Source: an uncultured bacterium (GTDB taxonomy: Bacteria; Vulcanimicrobiota; CADAWZ01). Taken from it: a stretch of DNA of 14,430 bases. Shown here one piece after another: positions 6,319-13,694 of the stretch. The notes under the pieces are model-generated. The model saw nothing but the letters and a program-made list of their open reading frames with translations, searched no databases and had not been told where the DNA came from. Both the position numbers and the translations under genes were made by a program. How positions within the stretch are numbered: position 1 is the first letter of the stretch; each line of letters starts with the position of its first letter. Location: contig CASEKF010000031.1 of assembly GCA_949288455.1 (NCBI GenBank), positions 1 through 14,430 of the forward strand, given 5' to 3'.

Positions 6319-7107
6319 ATGGTTACTTTAAAAACTGACGAAGACATTGAATTAATGCGTCGTTCAGGCTGTATTACGGCGGCTGTTTTATCTATGCTCG
6401 CGGAAAATTCTCATGAAGGAATTTGTCTGAATGATCTTGACAGATTAGCGGAAACTATGATAAAAAAAATGGGAGCGGTTCCCGCATTTAAAAATTATAG
6501 GGGCTATCCTAAGACTATAACCGTTTCCATAAATGAACAAGTCGTTCATGGAATTCCGGGGAAGCGCAAGCTTAAAAAAGGCGATCTTGTCAGTTTCGAT
6601 ATGGGAGTTTTTTATAAAGGGCATTGTTCGGACGCCGCGTTAAGCGTTATCGTCGGAGATAATTGCAATGCGGACGACAAAAAACTTTTGCAAGTTACTA
6701 AAGAATCTCTTTATAAAGGTATAGAGCAAGCCGTGATAGGGAATCGCCTGGGAGACGTTTCTCATGCGGTTCAAAAACATGCCGAAGCTCATGGATTTTC
6801 CGTAGTCAGAGATTTAGTGGGACATGGAATAGGCAGAGAAATGCACGAGGATCCTCAGGTTCCTAATTATGGTCGCGCCGGCAGGGGCATACTTTTGAAA
6901 AAAGGTATGACGCTTGCGATAGAGCCTATGGTTAACGCCGGCAAATACGGCGTTTTATGTTTGGAAGACGGTTGGACTATTGTTACTGCCGACGGCAAAA
7001 AATCCGCTCATTTTGAACATACGGTTGCGATTACGGAAAAAGGACCGAGAATTCTTACTCTTCCGGAAGACGCTTCCGAAGAAGAAGAGTTCCCTTTTCT
7101 TATATAA
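6319..7107 (+). CDS. map: Methionine aminopeptidase, type I
   Basis: The 262-residue enzyme removes the initiator methionine from nascent proteins in the cytoplasm, using a dinuclear metal centre. All five metal ligands of the family are visible: Asp94 (in FDMG), Asp105 (in CSDAA), His169 (in VGHGIG), Glu202 (in IEPM) and Glu233 (in HFEHT). The conserved His77 (VVHGIP) and His176 (MHEDP) that line the active site are also there. Length matches the compact type Ia form, with no N-terminal zinc finger or SH3-binding extension; the acidic tail EDASEEEEFPFLI is lineage-specific. The ATG at 6319 has only a weak site (GTGGA, 6308-6312), unlike the strong sites of its neighbours. It is the first gene of the cluster, followed 271 bases later by infA with a hairpin in between, so it may be partly uncoupled from the ribosomal genes. 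Confidence 0.98.
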   Translation: MVTLKTDEDIELMRRSGCITAAVLSMLAENSHEGICLNDLDRLAETMIKKMGAVPAFKNYRGYPKTITVSINEQVVHGIPGKRKLKKGDLVSFDMGVFYKGHCSDAALSVIVGDNCNADDKKLLQVTKESLYKGIEQAVIGNRLGDVSHAVQKHAEAHGFSVVRDLVGHGIGREMHEDPQVPNYGRAGRGILLKKGMTLAIEPMVNAGKYGVLCLEDGWTIVTADGKKSAHFEHTVAITEKGPRILTLPEDASEEEEFPFLI

Positions 7108-7203
7108 ACGCAGCTTTTATGAGTTTAGCGTTCCGTTATATGTTGCGAGGGCATTATTTCAGCGTCAGATTTAGGAAAATATTTGTTCGTTTTATTTTTT
7201 TTG

Positions 7204-7233
7204 CCTGTTCGCTTGTGCAAGAAGCAGGTTTTT
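7204..7233 (+). terminator. Candidate intrinsic terminator or attenuator between map and infA
   Basis: Arms 7204-7209 and 7223-7228 form six pairs including one G-T, with three more pairs inside (7212-7214 with 7219-7221). They are followed directly by TTTTT (7229-7233). The stem is weak for a full terminator, so partial readthrough into infA is likely. No strong promoter is visible between it and infA; the best pair, TTGGGT (7272-7277) with TAATGA (7295-7300), is poor. Confidence 0.5.
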
Positions 7234-7378
7234 AATCGCTTTAAATACCGTACGGCAGCGGAAATTTATGCTTGGGTCGCGCGTCGTTCGTTCTTAATGA
7301 CAGACGTTATGCGTTATGCCAAGAATCCCTTATATATGGGAGCGTCGATGTTCTTATCCTAAAAGGCGGATGTTATTT

Positions 7379-7594
7379 ATGAAAGAAGAAAATATTGAGG
7401 TTGAAGGAACCGTTCTTGAGGCTTTGCCTAACGCGATGTTTAGAGTTGAGCTTTCTCAGGGGCATAAAGTCCTAGCGCATGTATCGGGAAAAATACGAAT
7501 GAATTTTATAAAAATTCTTCCGGGAGATAAGGTTACCGTAGAATTATCTCCTTACGATTTGACAAGAGGTAGAATAATATACCGCTTTAAATAA
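7379..7594 (+). CDS. infA: Translation initiation factor IF-1
   Basis: The 71-residue protein is IF-1, the single-domain OB-fold factor that binds the ribosomal A site during initiation and supports IF-2 and IF-3. Almost the whole chain matches the family: [20 protein letters not shown], then [20 protein letters not shown], then the near-invariant [20 protein letters not shown] chose the ATG at 7379 because it gives the normal IF-1 N terminus and has GGCGGA (7365-7370) eight bases upstream. The frame stays open back to an ATG at 7316, but that extension ([11 protein letters not shown]...) has no family counterpart. An ATG at 7370 would add three residues with a poorly spaced site. The next gene, rpmJ, starts 41 bases downstream, so the two are probably cotranscribed. 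Confidence 0.97.
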   Translation: MKEENIEVEGTVLEALPNAMFRVELSQGHKVLAHVSGKIRMNFIKILPGDKVTVELSPYDLTRGRIIYRFK

Positions 7595-7634
7595 CTTAGC
7601 GGCGAAGACATTTTAGATAAAGGAGCTCATTCGG

Positions 7635-7748
7635 ATGAAAGTACGTCCATCTGTTAAAACTCGATGTGATAAATGCAGGATCATATTGAGAAGAGGAAAA
7701 GTAAGGGTTATTTGTAAAAATCCAAAACATAAACAGGTTCAAGGCTAG
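7635..7748 (+). CDS. rpmJ: 50S ribosomal protein L36, zinc-binding form
   Basis: The 37-codon gene encodes L36, the smallest protein of the large ribosomal subunit, beginning [14 protein letters not shown] and ending KHKQVQG. The zinc ligands C11, C14, C27 and H32 are all present, so this is the C+ form. The ATG at 7635 has AAGGAG at 7620-7625, nine bases away. Its TAG stop (7746-7748) overlaps the first G of the rpsM ribosome binding site, and rpsM begins 12 bases after it, which suggests translational coupling. Confidence 0.97.
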   Translation: MKVRPSVKTRCDKCRIILRRGKVRVICKNPKHKQVQG

Positions 7749-7760
7749 GGAGGTGAGGAT

Positions 7761-8129
7761 TTGGCTCGTATAGCAGGAGTAGATTTGCCAAAAGATAAGA
7801 GAGTGGAAATAGCTCTTACTTATATTTTTGGAATCGGTAAAAAAACAAGTCAGATTATTCTTGATAAGACCGGAGTAGACAGAAATACCAGAGTTAAAAA
7901 TCTTACGGAAGAAGAAACGGTTAAATTAAGAGAAGAAATTGAAAAACATCATAAGGTCGAAGGCGATCTTCGCAGAGAAATCGCAGCCAATATCAGGCGC
8001 CTTATAGAGATAAGCTGTTACCGCGGTATCAGACATCGCAGAGGTTTGCCTGTTAGAGGTCAGCGCACTAAGACTAATGCCAGAACGAGAAAAGGTCCCA
8101 GACGTTCTGTCAGCGGTAAGAAGAAGTAG
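7761..8129 (+). CDS. rpsM: 30S ribosomal protein S13
   Basis: The 122-residue protein is S13, which sits in the head of the small subunit and contacts the large subunit and P-site tRNA. It starts [20 protein letters not shown], has the helix-two-turn-helix segment [13 protein letters not shown] (22-34), and ends with the basic RNA-binding tail. The family signature [18 protein letters not shown] is at 95-112. The start codon is TTG at 7761; GGGAGGTGA (7748-7756) is nearly the full anti-16S complement and fixes this choice. The gene lies in the standard rpmJ-rpsM-rpsK order, 18 bases ahead of rpsK. Confidence 0.98.
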   Translation: MARIAGVDLPKDKRVEIALTYIFGIGKKTSQIILDKTGVDRNTRVKNLTEEETVKLREEIEKHHKVEGDLRREIAANIRRLIEISCYRGIRHRRGLPVRGQRTKTNARTRKGPRRSVSGKKK

Positions 8130-8147
8130 TGAATAGGGAGGATAGAA

Positions 8148-8576
8148 ATGGCTAAGGTTAGTTCTCAAAAAGGCGTCAGAGGCAAAGGCGGTTCTCAAAG
8201 ATCGCAAAGAGCTAGAAGAAGAGACAATATTATTCCTAAGGGCATCGCTCACGTTCAGTCTACTTTTAACAATACCATAATCACGATCACCGATACTAAC
8301 GGAAACGCTGTTTCCTGGGCCAGCGCAGGCGGTCTTGGTTTTAAGGGATCGAGAAAGAGCACGCCTTTCGCCGCTCAGACTGCCGCTGAAGTATGCGCTA
8401 AAAAAGCGGTGGACAGCGGGATGAAATCTATCGAAGTATATGTAAAAGGTCCGGGAGCCGGAAGAGAAGCCGCGATTCGTTCCTTGCAGGCAAACGGTCT
8501 TGAAATCAGCGTAATAAAAGACGTCACTCCTATTCCTCATAACGGATGCAGGCCTCCTAAGAGAAGAAGAGTGTAA
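8148..8576 (+). CDS. rpsK: 30S ribosomal protein S11
   Basis: The 142-residue protein is S11 of the small-subunit platform, next to S18/S21 and the mRNA exit channel. Conserved blocks are [17 protein letters not shown] (33-49), [19 protein letters not shown] (59-77), the signature [15 protein letters not shown] (99-113), and the invariant tail [14 protein letters not shown] (129-142). The N terminus is about a dozen residues longer than the E. coli protein and rich in Gly, Arg and Ser. The ATG at 8148 has GGGAGG (8136-8141) six bases upstream. Instead of continuing closely into rpsD, the cluster is interrupted by 313 noncoding bases with a strong hairpin just 10 bases after this stop. Confidence 0.98.
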   Translation: MAKVSSQKGVRGKGGSQRSQRARRRDNIIPKGIAHVQSTFNNTIITITDTNGNAVSWASAGGLGFKGSRKSTPFAAQTAAEVCAKKAVDSGMKSIEVYVKGPGAGREAAIRSLQANGLEISVIKDVTPIPHNGCRPPKRRRV

Positions 8577-8889
8577 TCGTTTTACGGCAGGAAATTCGGG
8601 TCCAACAATACATTGCGCCCGCGTTCCTGCTTTGACCGTTTTATTTTTAGGTTTTTGCGCGCCCTAGAAAACGGGCGTTTCCCCGCATATAAGTTTTGCG
8701 GTAAGCTTTTGTAAATTTTCGTTATTATATCCGACGTAATATTTAGATTTTTATTCGTTCGGCTATTCCGAAGACGGAAGTTATTAAGAAAAGCGTTTAA
8801 AGTAATTTTTATATGATCCTTTTTAATATGGATGCTTGTAAATTTACGTAGAAAAACGCAGTATATTTCGTTTATAACAGGAGGAAAAC
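8577..8889 (+). other. Structured 313-base gap between rpsK and rpsD
   Basis: No gene is visible on either strand. The gap holds the long hairpin at 8587-8630, a stem CCGCA/TGCGG near 8682-8701, a stem TTCGG/CCGAA with a five-base loop at 8758-8772, and the rpsD ribosome binding site at 8879-8884. TTGTAA (8836-8841) and TATATT (8862-8867) are 20 bases apart, too far for a normal promoter. A leader RNA or a degenerate spacer are both possible. Confidence 0.5.
8587..8630 (+). promoter_or_regulatory. Multi-stem hairpin downstream of rpsK
   Basis: GCAGGAA/TTCCTGC (8587-8593 with 8624-8630) encloses CGGG/CCCG (8597-8600 with 8618-8621) and CAAT/ATTG (8606-8609 with 8612-8615). ACGG/CCGT (8584-8587 with 8636-8639) could extend the base or compete with it. 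A T-rich stretch follows only after about ten bases (TTTTATTTTT, 8639-8648). It is therefore not a classic terminator; it may be a processing, protein-binding or attenuation element within the ribosomal cluster. Confidence 0.5.
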
Positions 8890-9528
8890 GTGGCAAGATA
8901 CGTTGGACCTGTATGCCGTTTATGTCGGCGTGAAGGTGTAAAATTATTTTTGAAAGGGGATAGATGCAATACCCCTAAATGTGCCTTGGGCGAAAGAAAA
9001 AATAGAAATTATGCGCCTGGTCAGCACGGCCAGCAGCAGCGCAGAAAGCTTTCCAACTATGGCGTTCAGCTTCGTGAAAAGCAGAAATTGCGCCGTATTT
9101 ACGGTCTCACCGAACGTCAGTTTAGAAATTATTTTCATAAAGCTACTTTGCAAAAAGGAGCTTCAGGCGAAAATTTCCTTGTATTGTTAGAGCGTCGCTT
9201 AGATAACGCTATCTTTAGGATGGGGTTTGCCGATTCCAGGAGTCAGGCCAGACAGATAGTTCGTCATGGTCATGTGCTTGTCGACGGTCATAAAGTGAAC
9301 ATTCCTTCTTATCAGGTGAAAGTCGGCCAAGTGATTTCTCTTAAGGAAAAAAGCAAAAATAAGCCGTTTTTCCTAGATATAATTGAACATGCTAAAAATA
9401 AGAAGGCTCCCGTATGGATGGAAGCCGATTATGAAAAAGTTCAGGGCAAAATAGTAGGTTTGCCGGCAAGAGAGGATATCGACACTCAGGTAGACGAGTT
9501 GCTGGTCGTTGAGTTCTACTCCAAGTAA
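8890..9528 (+). CDS. rpsD: 30S ribosomal protein S4, zinc-binding form
   Basis: The 212-residue protein is S4, a primary 16S rRNA binder that nucleates small-subunit assembly and in several bacteria represses its own operon. The N-terminal zinc module is intact, with C9, C12, C26 and C31 in the spacing of the zinc-containing form. YAPGQHGQ and [13 protein letters not shown] follow in the N-terminal domain. The S4 RNA-binding domain spans about 100-155 ([18 protein letters not shown], then [16 protein letters not shown]). The C terminus LLVVEFYSK is typical. The start is GTG at 8890 with AGGAGG (8879-8884) five bases away. It follows an unusual 313-base gap and precedes rpoA by 23 bases, the common rpsD-rpoA-rplQ order. 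Confidence 0.98.
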   Translation: MARYVGPVCRLCRREGVKLFLKGDRCNTPKCALGERKNRNYAPGQHGQQQRRKLSNYGVQLREKQKLRRIYGLTERQFRNYFHKATLQKGASGENFLVLLERRLDNAIFRMGFADSRSQARQIVRHGHVLVDGHKVNIPSYQVKVGQVISLKEKSKNKPFFLDIIEHAKNKKAPVWMEADYEKVQGKIVGLPAREDIDTQVDELLVVEFYSK

Positions 9529-9551
9529 TCATAGGAAAGCAGGTAGTACTT

Positions 9552-10502
9552 ATGTTAGACGTTATAGAAATGCCGAAGATCTCTTCAGAAAATACCGAAT
9601 ATTACGGCAAATTCGTTATTGAGCCTTTGGAAAGAGGTTATGGCACAACTCTGGGCAACAGCTTGAGACGCGTTCTGCTTTCTTCGATACCCGGTTCCGC
9701 CGTTACTCATATACATATCGACGGAGTTCTTCATGAATTTTCCACTATACCGGGAGTGGTGGAGGATGTAACTGAGATTGTTTTAAATATTAAGAAGCTT
9801 AGGCTGGATTTATTGGCAGACAAGCCTAAAACCTTAAAGCTTGAAGTGAAGGGCGAAGGAATTGTGACGGCTGCGGATATTCAGCCTGATCCTGAAGTAG
9901 AAATTCTAAATCCTGAGGCTTATATCGCTCAGCTTACAGATAAAAATTCCAGGCTTTCTATGGAATTGATCGTTTCAAGGGGAAAAGGATATGTCTCGGC
10001 AGATAAACACAATTCTTCAGATCTTATTCTAGGTATGATTCCTATAGATTCGATTTTTTCTCCGGTAGTAAAAGCGGCGTATTCGGTCGAGGATTCTCGC
10101 GTAGGCCAGATTACTAATTATGACAGGCTTATTATCGAGATATGGACCGACGGGAGCATTCTGCCTTATGAAGCTCTTAGCGCGTCAGCCGATATTATAA
10201 GAGAATATATGGGGTACTTTACGGATCTTAAGCCTCCGCAGCGCGAAGGCGTTCCGGTTCGCAAACCGGAGGCAGATGGCGAAGATCAGGCTTTAGATAT
10301 GCTGATAGAGGATTTGGGGCTTTCCGTCCGTTCTTTGAATTGTTTAAAACGCGCCGCGATAAAAGTCGTAAGAGATCTCGTAGGATTCTCCGAAGAAGAT
10401 TTAATGAAACTCAAGAATTTTGGACAAAAGTCCCTTGACGAAATAAGAGAGAAGCTTGAACAGTATAATCTGTCGCTTACGCCTTCTTCTAGAGATGAGT
10501 AA
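9552..10502 (+). CDS. rpoA: DNA-directed RNA polymerase subunit alpha
   Basis: The 316-residue protein is the alpha subunit, whose dimer starts assembly of RNA polymerase and whose C-terminal domain contacts UP elements and activators. The N-terminal domain (about 1-230) contains FVIEPLERGYGTTLGNSLRR (21-40) and VLLSSIPGSAVT (41-52), the dimerisation and beta-binding region. A short charged linker (about 228-246) leads to the C-terminal domain (about 247-316). There, LSVRSLNCLK (257-266) carries the DNA-contacting residues Arg260 and Asn263, equivalent to E. coli Arg265 and Asn268, so UP-element recognition should be kept. KNFGQKSLDEI (288-298) is the helix-hairpin-helix-like part. The ATG at 9552 has only a modest site (AGG at 9541-9543). 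rplQ begins 38 bases after the stop. Confidence 0.98.
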   Translation: MLDVIEMPKISSENTEYYGKFVIEPLERGYGTTLGNSLRRVLLSSIPGSAVTHIHIDGVLHEFSTIPGVVEDVTEIVLNIKKLRLDLLADKPKTLKLEVKGEGIVTAADIQPDPEVEILNPEAYIAQLTDKNSRLSMELIVSRGKGYVSADKHNSSDLILGMIPIDSIFSPVVKAAYSVEDSRVGQITNYDRLIIEIWTDGSILPYEALSASADIIREYMGYFTDLKPPQREGVPVRKPEADGEDQALDMLIEDLGLSVRSLNCLKRAAIKVVRDLVGFSEEDLMKLKNFGQKSLDEIREKLEQYNLSLTPSSRDE

Positions 10503-10540
10503 TGAGATTTTCCCTCGCATTCTTTCGGAGGTAATAAATA

Positions 10541-10894
10541 ATGAAACATAAAGTAAAAACAAGAACGCTCGGCAGAGACGCCGCGCATCGCTCAAGCATG
10601 CTCCGTAACATGGCTCGTTCGCTTATCCAGGCGCGTCAAATGGAAACTACTCACGCTAGAGCTCTTGAGCTCAAGAGATTTATGGATAAGCTTATAACCG
10701 TAGCGAAAAGAGGAGACCTTTCCGCAAAAAGATATGTTTTTTCTAAGATTGGCTACAACGACGATTCTTGTTCGTTTTTTGATCTTGTAAAAGCTCAGTT
10801 TTCTGAAAGGCAAGGCGGCTATACTTCAATAGTCAAGTATCGTTTCAGAAAAGGCGACGGGGCGCATATGGTTATTATCAGGCTTATGATTTAA
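10541..10894 (+). CDS. rplQ: 50S ribosomal protein L17
   Basis: The 117-residue basic protein is L17, which lies near the peptide exit tunnel of the large subunit. The start, MKHKVKTRTLGRDAAHRSSM, and the block MLRNMARSLIQ (20-30) are family-typical; METTHARALELKRFMDKLIT (34-53) is the conserved central helix. The C-terminal signature is slightly divergent: GGYTSIVKYRFRKGD has Ser where most relatives have Arg. The ATG at 10541 has GGAGG (10527-10531) nine bases upstream. It is the last gene of the ribosomal cluster, directly followed by an intrinsic terminator. Confidence 0.96.
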   Translation: MKHKVKTRTLGRDAAHRSSMLRNMARSLIQARQMETTHARALELKRFMDKLITVAKRGDLSAKRYVFSKIGYNDDSCSFFDLVKAQFSERQGGYTSIVKYRFRKGDGAHMVIIRLMI

Positions 10895-10903
10895 GCTTTT
10901 TAT

Positions 10904-10941
10904 GGGGAACGTCGGTTTTGGCGTTCCCCGATTTCTTTTTT
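10904..10941 (+). terminator. Intrinsic terminator after rplQ
   Basis: An 8-bp perfect stem, GGGGAACG/CGTTCCCC (10904-10911 with 10922-10929), has a ten-base loop and is followed two bases later by TTTCTTTTTT (10932-10941). It marks the end of the map-to-rplQ cluster and lies only 19 bases before ecfA1. Confidence 0.88.
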
Positions 10942-10948
10942 ATATAAG
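10918..10948 (+). promoter_or_regulatory. Candidate ecfA1 promoter overlapping the rplQ terminator
   Basis: TTGGCG (10918-10923) lies in the loop and right arm of the terminator. TATATA (10941-10946) follows at 17 bases, and TATAAG (10943-10948) at 19 bases. Transcription would begin around 10953-10956, only a few bases before the ecfA1 ATG at 10960. The match to consensus is moderate. Confidence 0.4.
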
Positions 10949-10959
10949 TTAGCGATATA

Positions 10960-11808
10960 ATGATTGAAGTAAAAAATGTAACGCATTGGTATGCTCGAAA
11001 TACTCCGGAAGAAGTAAAAGCTGTTTCCGGAGTATCTTTTAATATCGAACCGGGAGAGTTCGTAGCGATGTTGGGACATAACGGCAGCGGCAAATCGACT
11101 CTCTCACGCATGTTGAACGCTTTAATTTTTCCTCATGAAGGGACGATAAAGATAGATGGCTTGGATTCTTGTGACGAGGCTAATATTTATGATATACGTT
11201 CTAAGGTAGGTATGGTTTTTCAGAATCCCGACAGTCAAATCGTCTGTTCTACCGTAGAGGAAGAGATAGCTTTTGGGCCGGGTAATCTTGGAATAAGCCG
11301 AGAGGAAATTTATAAGCGGATAGACGAAGTTTTAAAGATGGTTAATATGGAAAAATTTCGAGCTTCAGTTCCCAGTAAATTGTCGGGCGGGCAGAAGCAG
11401 AAAATTGCGATAGCGTCCGTTTTAGCTATGAAGCCTGCGTATATTATTCTGGACGAGCCTACTTCTATGCTGGATCCCTACGGACGCAGACAAGTTCTTG
11501 ACGCCTTGTCTTTTCTTAATAAGTCTATAGGGATAGCCGTTATTCTTGTCACTCAGCATATGCAAGAAGCGTTTGAGGCCGGAAGAATTATTGTGATGCA
11601 TCGAGGAAAGCTTGTTTACGACGGAGCTCCGGAAAAACTTTTTTCAGACGGAAAAAAGCTTGAATCTTTATCTTTGGGTATGCCGGCTTCCGGTTTGATA
11701 TCAGAATCGCTGAGGCGTAAAGGCGTTAAGATTGGCGGACTTTATCCTAAATTAGAGAAATTGGCTGAAAAAATAGCGGATTTATACAATAAAGGCGGCG
11801 CAAAGTGA
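10960..11808 (+). CDS. ecfA1: ECF transporter ATPase A1
   Basis: The 282-residue ABC ATPase is one of two motor subunits of the energy-coupling factor transporter, which powers S subunits that import vitamins or transition metals. Motifs are Walker A GHNGSGKS (39-46), Q-loop Q88 in VFQNPDSQ, signature LSGGQ (141-145), Walker B YIILDEP (161-167, catalytic Glu166) and H-loop His200. The FQNPDSQ motif and the position ahead of the second ATPase gene identify it as EcfA1. The C-terminal part (about 215-282) is the usual A1/A2 interaction region. The start MIEVKNVTHWY is family-typical, but no good ribosome binding site precedes the ATG. Its TGA stop overlaps the GTG start of ecfA2 by four bases, indicating translational coupling. 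Confidence 0.95.
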   Translation: MIEVKNVTHWYARNTPEEVKAVSGVSFNIEPGEFVAMLGHNGSGKSTLSRMLNALIFPHEGTIKIDGLDSCDEANIYDIRSKVGMVFQNPDSQIVCSTVEEEIAFGPGNLGISREEIYKRIDEVLKMVNMEKFRASVPSKLSGGQKQKIAIASVLAMKPAYIILDEPTSMLDPYGRRQVLDALSFLNKSIGIAVILVTQHMQEAFEAGRIIVMHRGKLVYDGAPEKLFSDGKKLESLSLGMPASGLISESLRRKGVKIGGLYPKLEKLAEKIADLYNKGGAK

Positions 11809-12662
11809 TAGAATCTTCGTTTATAGACGTTTCTTCTCTTTCGTATACTTATATGAAAGGCACTCCTTATGAGACAAAAGCGTTAAATCGCGTAGATTTT
11901 ACGGCGAATAAGGGAGAAATAGTAGGAATTATAGGTCCTACGGGATGTGGCAAATCTACTCTTATACAACATTTTAACGGTCTTCTGCGCCCGGAATCGG
12001 GGAAAGTAATCGTCGACGGACTCGACTTGAATGTTTCTGAAGTTAATTTAAGAGATCTGAGGAAAAAAGTGGGCCTTGTTTTTCAATATCCGGAGTATCA
12101 GCTTTTTGAAGAGACAGTGGCCGCTGATATAGCTTTTGGTCCAAGACAAATTGGATTCGCTGAAGACGAAATTGGAATAAGAGTTAAAGAATCGATGAGT
12201 CTGATGGGGCTTGATCCTTCTATGGCAGACAGAAGTCCTTTTTCTTTAAGCGGGGGGGAAATGAGACGAGTAGCTATCGCCGGCGTTCTTGCGATGAAAC
12301 CGAAAGCTTTAGTTTTAGACGAGCCCGTAGCCGGCTTAGATCCTTTGACCAGAAAAAAAATGCTGGATATGATTGTTAATCTCAATAGGAAAGAAAAGAT
12401 AACCGTTATTTTAGTGTCTCATTCTATGGACGAAATAGTTGAGATAGCTTCCAAAATTGTCGTTATGAACGAAGGAATGGTTATTGCTTCGGGAAATGCC
12501 GGAGAAGTATTTTCCAACTCTAAAGTTATAGATTCGGCCAGATTGCTGTTGCCTCAGTGTACTGAATTGATGGTGCGTTTAAGCGAATTAGGCCTTCCCG
12601 TTAGACATGATTTATATACTATAGAAGCATGTACGGACGAGATTAGTTCTTTGTTTAAATAA
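11805..12662 (+). CDS. ecfA2: ECF transporter ATPase A2
   Basis: The 285-residue ABC ATPase is the partner of EcfA1; the heterodimer drives toppling of the substrate-loaded S subunit through EcfT. Motifs are Walker A GPTGCGKS (44-51), Q-loop Q94 in VFQYPEYQLFE, a typical EcfA2 motif, signature LSGGE (148-152), Walker B ALVLDEP (168-174, catalytic Glu173) and H-loop His206. The start is GTG at 11805, overlapping the ecfA1 stop in GTGA, with AAAGG (11791-11795) nine bases upstream. A 114-base gap separates it from ecfT, longer than the A1-A2 junction and without a clear terminator. Confidence 0.95.
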   Translation: MIESSFIDVSSLSYTYMKGTPYETKALNRVDFTANKGEIVGIIGPTGCGKSTLIQHFNGLLRPESGKVIVDGLDLNVSEVNLRDLRKKVGLVFQYPEYQLFEETVAADIAFGPRQIGFAEDEIGIRVKESMSLMGLDPSMADRSPFSLSGGEMRRVAIAGVLAMKPKALVLDEPVAGLDPLTRKKMLDMIVNLNRKEKITVILVSHSMDEIVEIASKIVVMNEGMVIASGNAGEVFSNSKVIDSARLLLPQCTELMVRLSELGLPVRHDLYTIEACTDEISSLFK

Positions 12663-12776
12663 GTCCGTTTTAAGCGACGTAGATTAACTTTATTTATTTG
12701 TACGTATTATTCTTAGTAGTAGTCCGCGAGCTTTTTACTGGCTTTTACAATTACCGGGAGAGATAATAGATAACAT

Positions 12777-13658
12777 ATGAATTTCTTAACGAATATAACG
12801 ATTGGTCAATACGCTCCGGGTAGTTCTTTTATTCACCTTCTCGATCCGCGTTATAAAATCGTAATCTTAATTATTCTGATAACTCAATGTTTTTTAATTG
12901 ATAAGTGGTTCCTTTTAATTGCCGCTCTTCTTTTTTTCGTTGTTATTTCGTTTTTTACGGGAATTTCATGGACATATATTATGAAGGGCTTAAAAGCTAT
13001 AATCCCTTTTGTCGCGATTACTTTTATATTCAACAGCGTTTTAACGCCGGGTAGGCCGATTATCTCATACGTATACCCTGACGGCTTAATTTTTGGTTTT
13101 AATCCGTCCGATAACGTATCCTCCGGTCAGTTGTTTTCTCTGAACGTTACGGCTGAAGGACTTGAATTTGGCTTTTTTATGTCTTTAAGACTGATTATAA
13201 TCGTTTTTGCCACTTCTATTTTTACTTTAACTACGTCTCCCATGGAGATCACCGACGCGATTGAATCTTTGCTGCAATGGGGAAAACCTTTGCGTATTCC
13301 TGCTCATGAGATCGCTATGATGATGAGTATAGCCCTTAGATTTATTCCTACTCTTATCGAACATTTAGATAAGATAGTCAGAGCTCAAATGTCGCGCGGG
13401 GCTGATTTTGAATCGAAATCTATCGTTACCAGAGCGAAATGTTTTATTCCCGTATTAATCCCTCTTTTTGTAAACGCTTTTAAAACGGCCGACGATCTTG
13501 CCATAGCTATGGAATCGAGATGTTATAAAGGAGGAGAAGGCAGAACTAAACTTAAGGATATGAAAAGCGGTTGGAAAGACGTCTTCGCGTTGTCTTTTAC
13601 GCTTGTTTTTAGCGCTGTTCTCATTTTTCTGCAATTTTATGATAGAGTAAGCAAATAA
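12777..13658 (+). CDS. ecfT: ECF transporter transmembrane T subunit
   Basis: The 293-residue membrane protein is EcfT, the scaffold that links the ATPase pair to exchangeable S subunits. Hydrophobic segments lie at about 27-42, 44-60, 74-90, 132-152, 221-237 and 268-286. The two cytoplasmic coupling motifs are SRG (206-208, in AQMSRGADFE) and SRC (247-249, in AMESRCYKGGEGR), corresponding to the Ala-Arg-Gly motifs that dock in the ATPase grooves. The N-terminal QYAPGSSFIHLLDPR (11-25) is typical. It is somewhat longer than the usual 260-270 residues because the loop at about 91-127 is enlarged. The ATG at 12777 is the only sensible start, but the nearest purine-rich site, GGGAG (12756-12760), is 16 bases away. 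No truA or S-subunit gene follows, so the imported substrate is unknown. Confidence 0.95.
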   Translation: MNFLTNITIGQYAPGSSFIHLLDPRYKIVILIILITQCFLIDKWFLLIAALLFFVVISFFTGISWTYIMKGLKAIIPFVAITFIFNSVLTPGRPIISYVYPDGLIFGFNPSDNVSSGQLFSLNVTAEGLEFGFFMSLRLIIIVFATSIFTLTTSPMEITDAIESLLQWGKPLRIPAHEIAMMMSIALRFIPTLIEHLDKIVRAQMSRGADFESKSIVTRAKCFIPVLIPLFVNAFKTADDLAIAMESRCYKGGEGRTKLKDMKSGWKDVFALSFTLVFSAVLIFLQFYDRVSK

Positions 13659-13688
13659 AAAAATGCCCTCTAATGAGGGCATTTTTTT
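13657..13688. terminator. Bidirectional terminator between ecfT and the secreted-protein gene
   Basis: Perfect 14-base arms (13657-13670 and 13675-13688) contain GCCCTC/GAGGGC with a TAAT loop, flanked by A7 and T7, so it works on both strands. Two bases of the ecfT TAA stop (13656-13658) lie in its left arm. The stop of the convergent gene is seven bases beyond the right arm. Confidence 0.95.
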
Positions 13689-13694
13689 ATAGCG

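Noticed and set aside
7316-7378. N-terminal extension of IF-1 from an in-frame ATG at 7316
   Set aside because: The extra 21 residues have no counterpart in IF-1, and a well-spaced ribosome binding site supports the ATG at 7379.
7926-8540. 204-codon open frame on the minus strand over rpsM and rpsK
   Set aside because: It is antisense to two conserved ribosomal genes, is serine-rich in a way typical of shadow frames, and has no family features.
8632-8637. TTGACC after the rpsK hairpin as a -35 box
   Set aside because: No -10-like sequence occurs at the required distance.
8582-8896. 104-codon minus-strand frame filling the rpsK-rpsD gap
   Set aside because: The translation is low-complexity and basic with no motif, it begins inside the rpsD start, and hairpins explain the region better.
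10956-10961. Perfect TATAAT at the ecfA1 start
   Set aside because: It overlaps the start codon, so a transcript from it would begin inside the gene; it has no matching -35 box.
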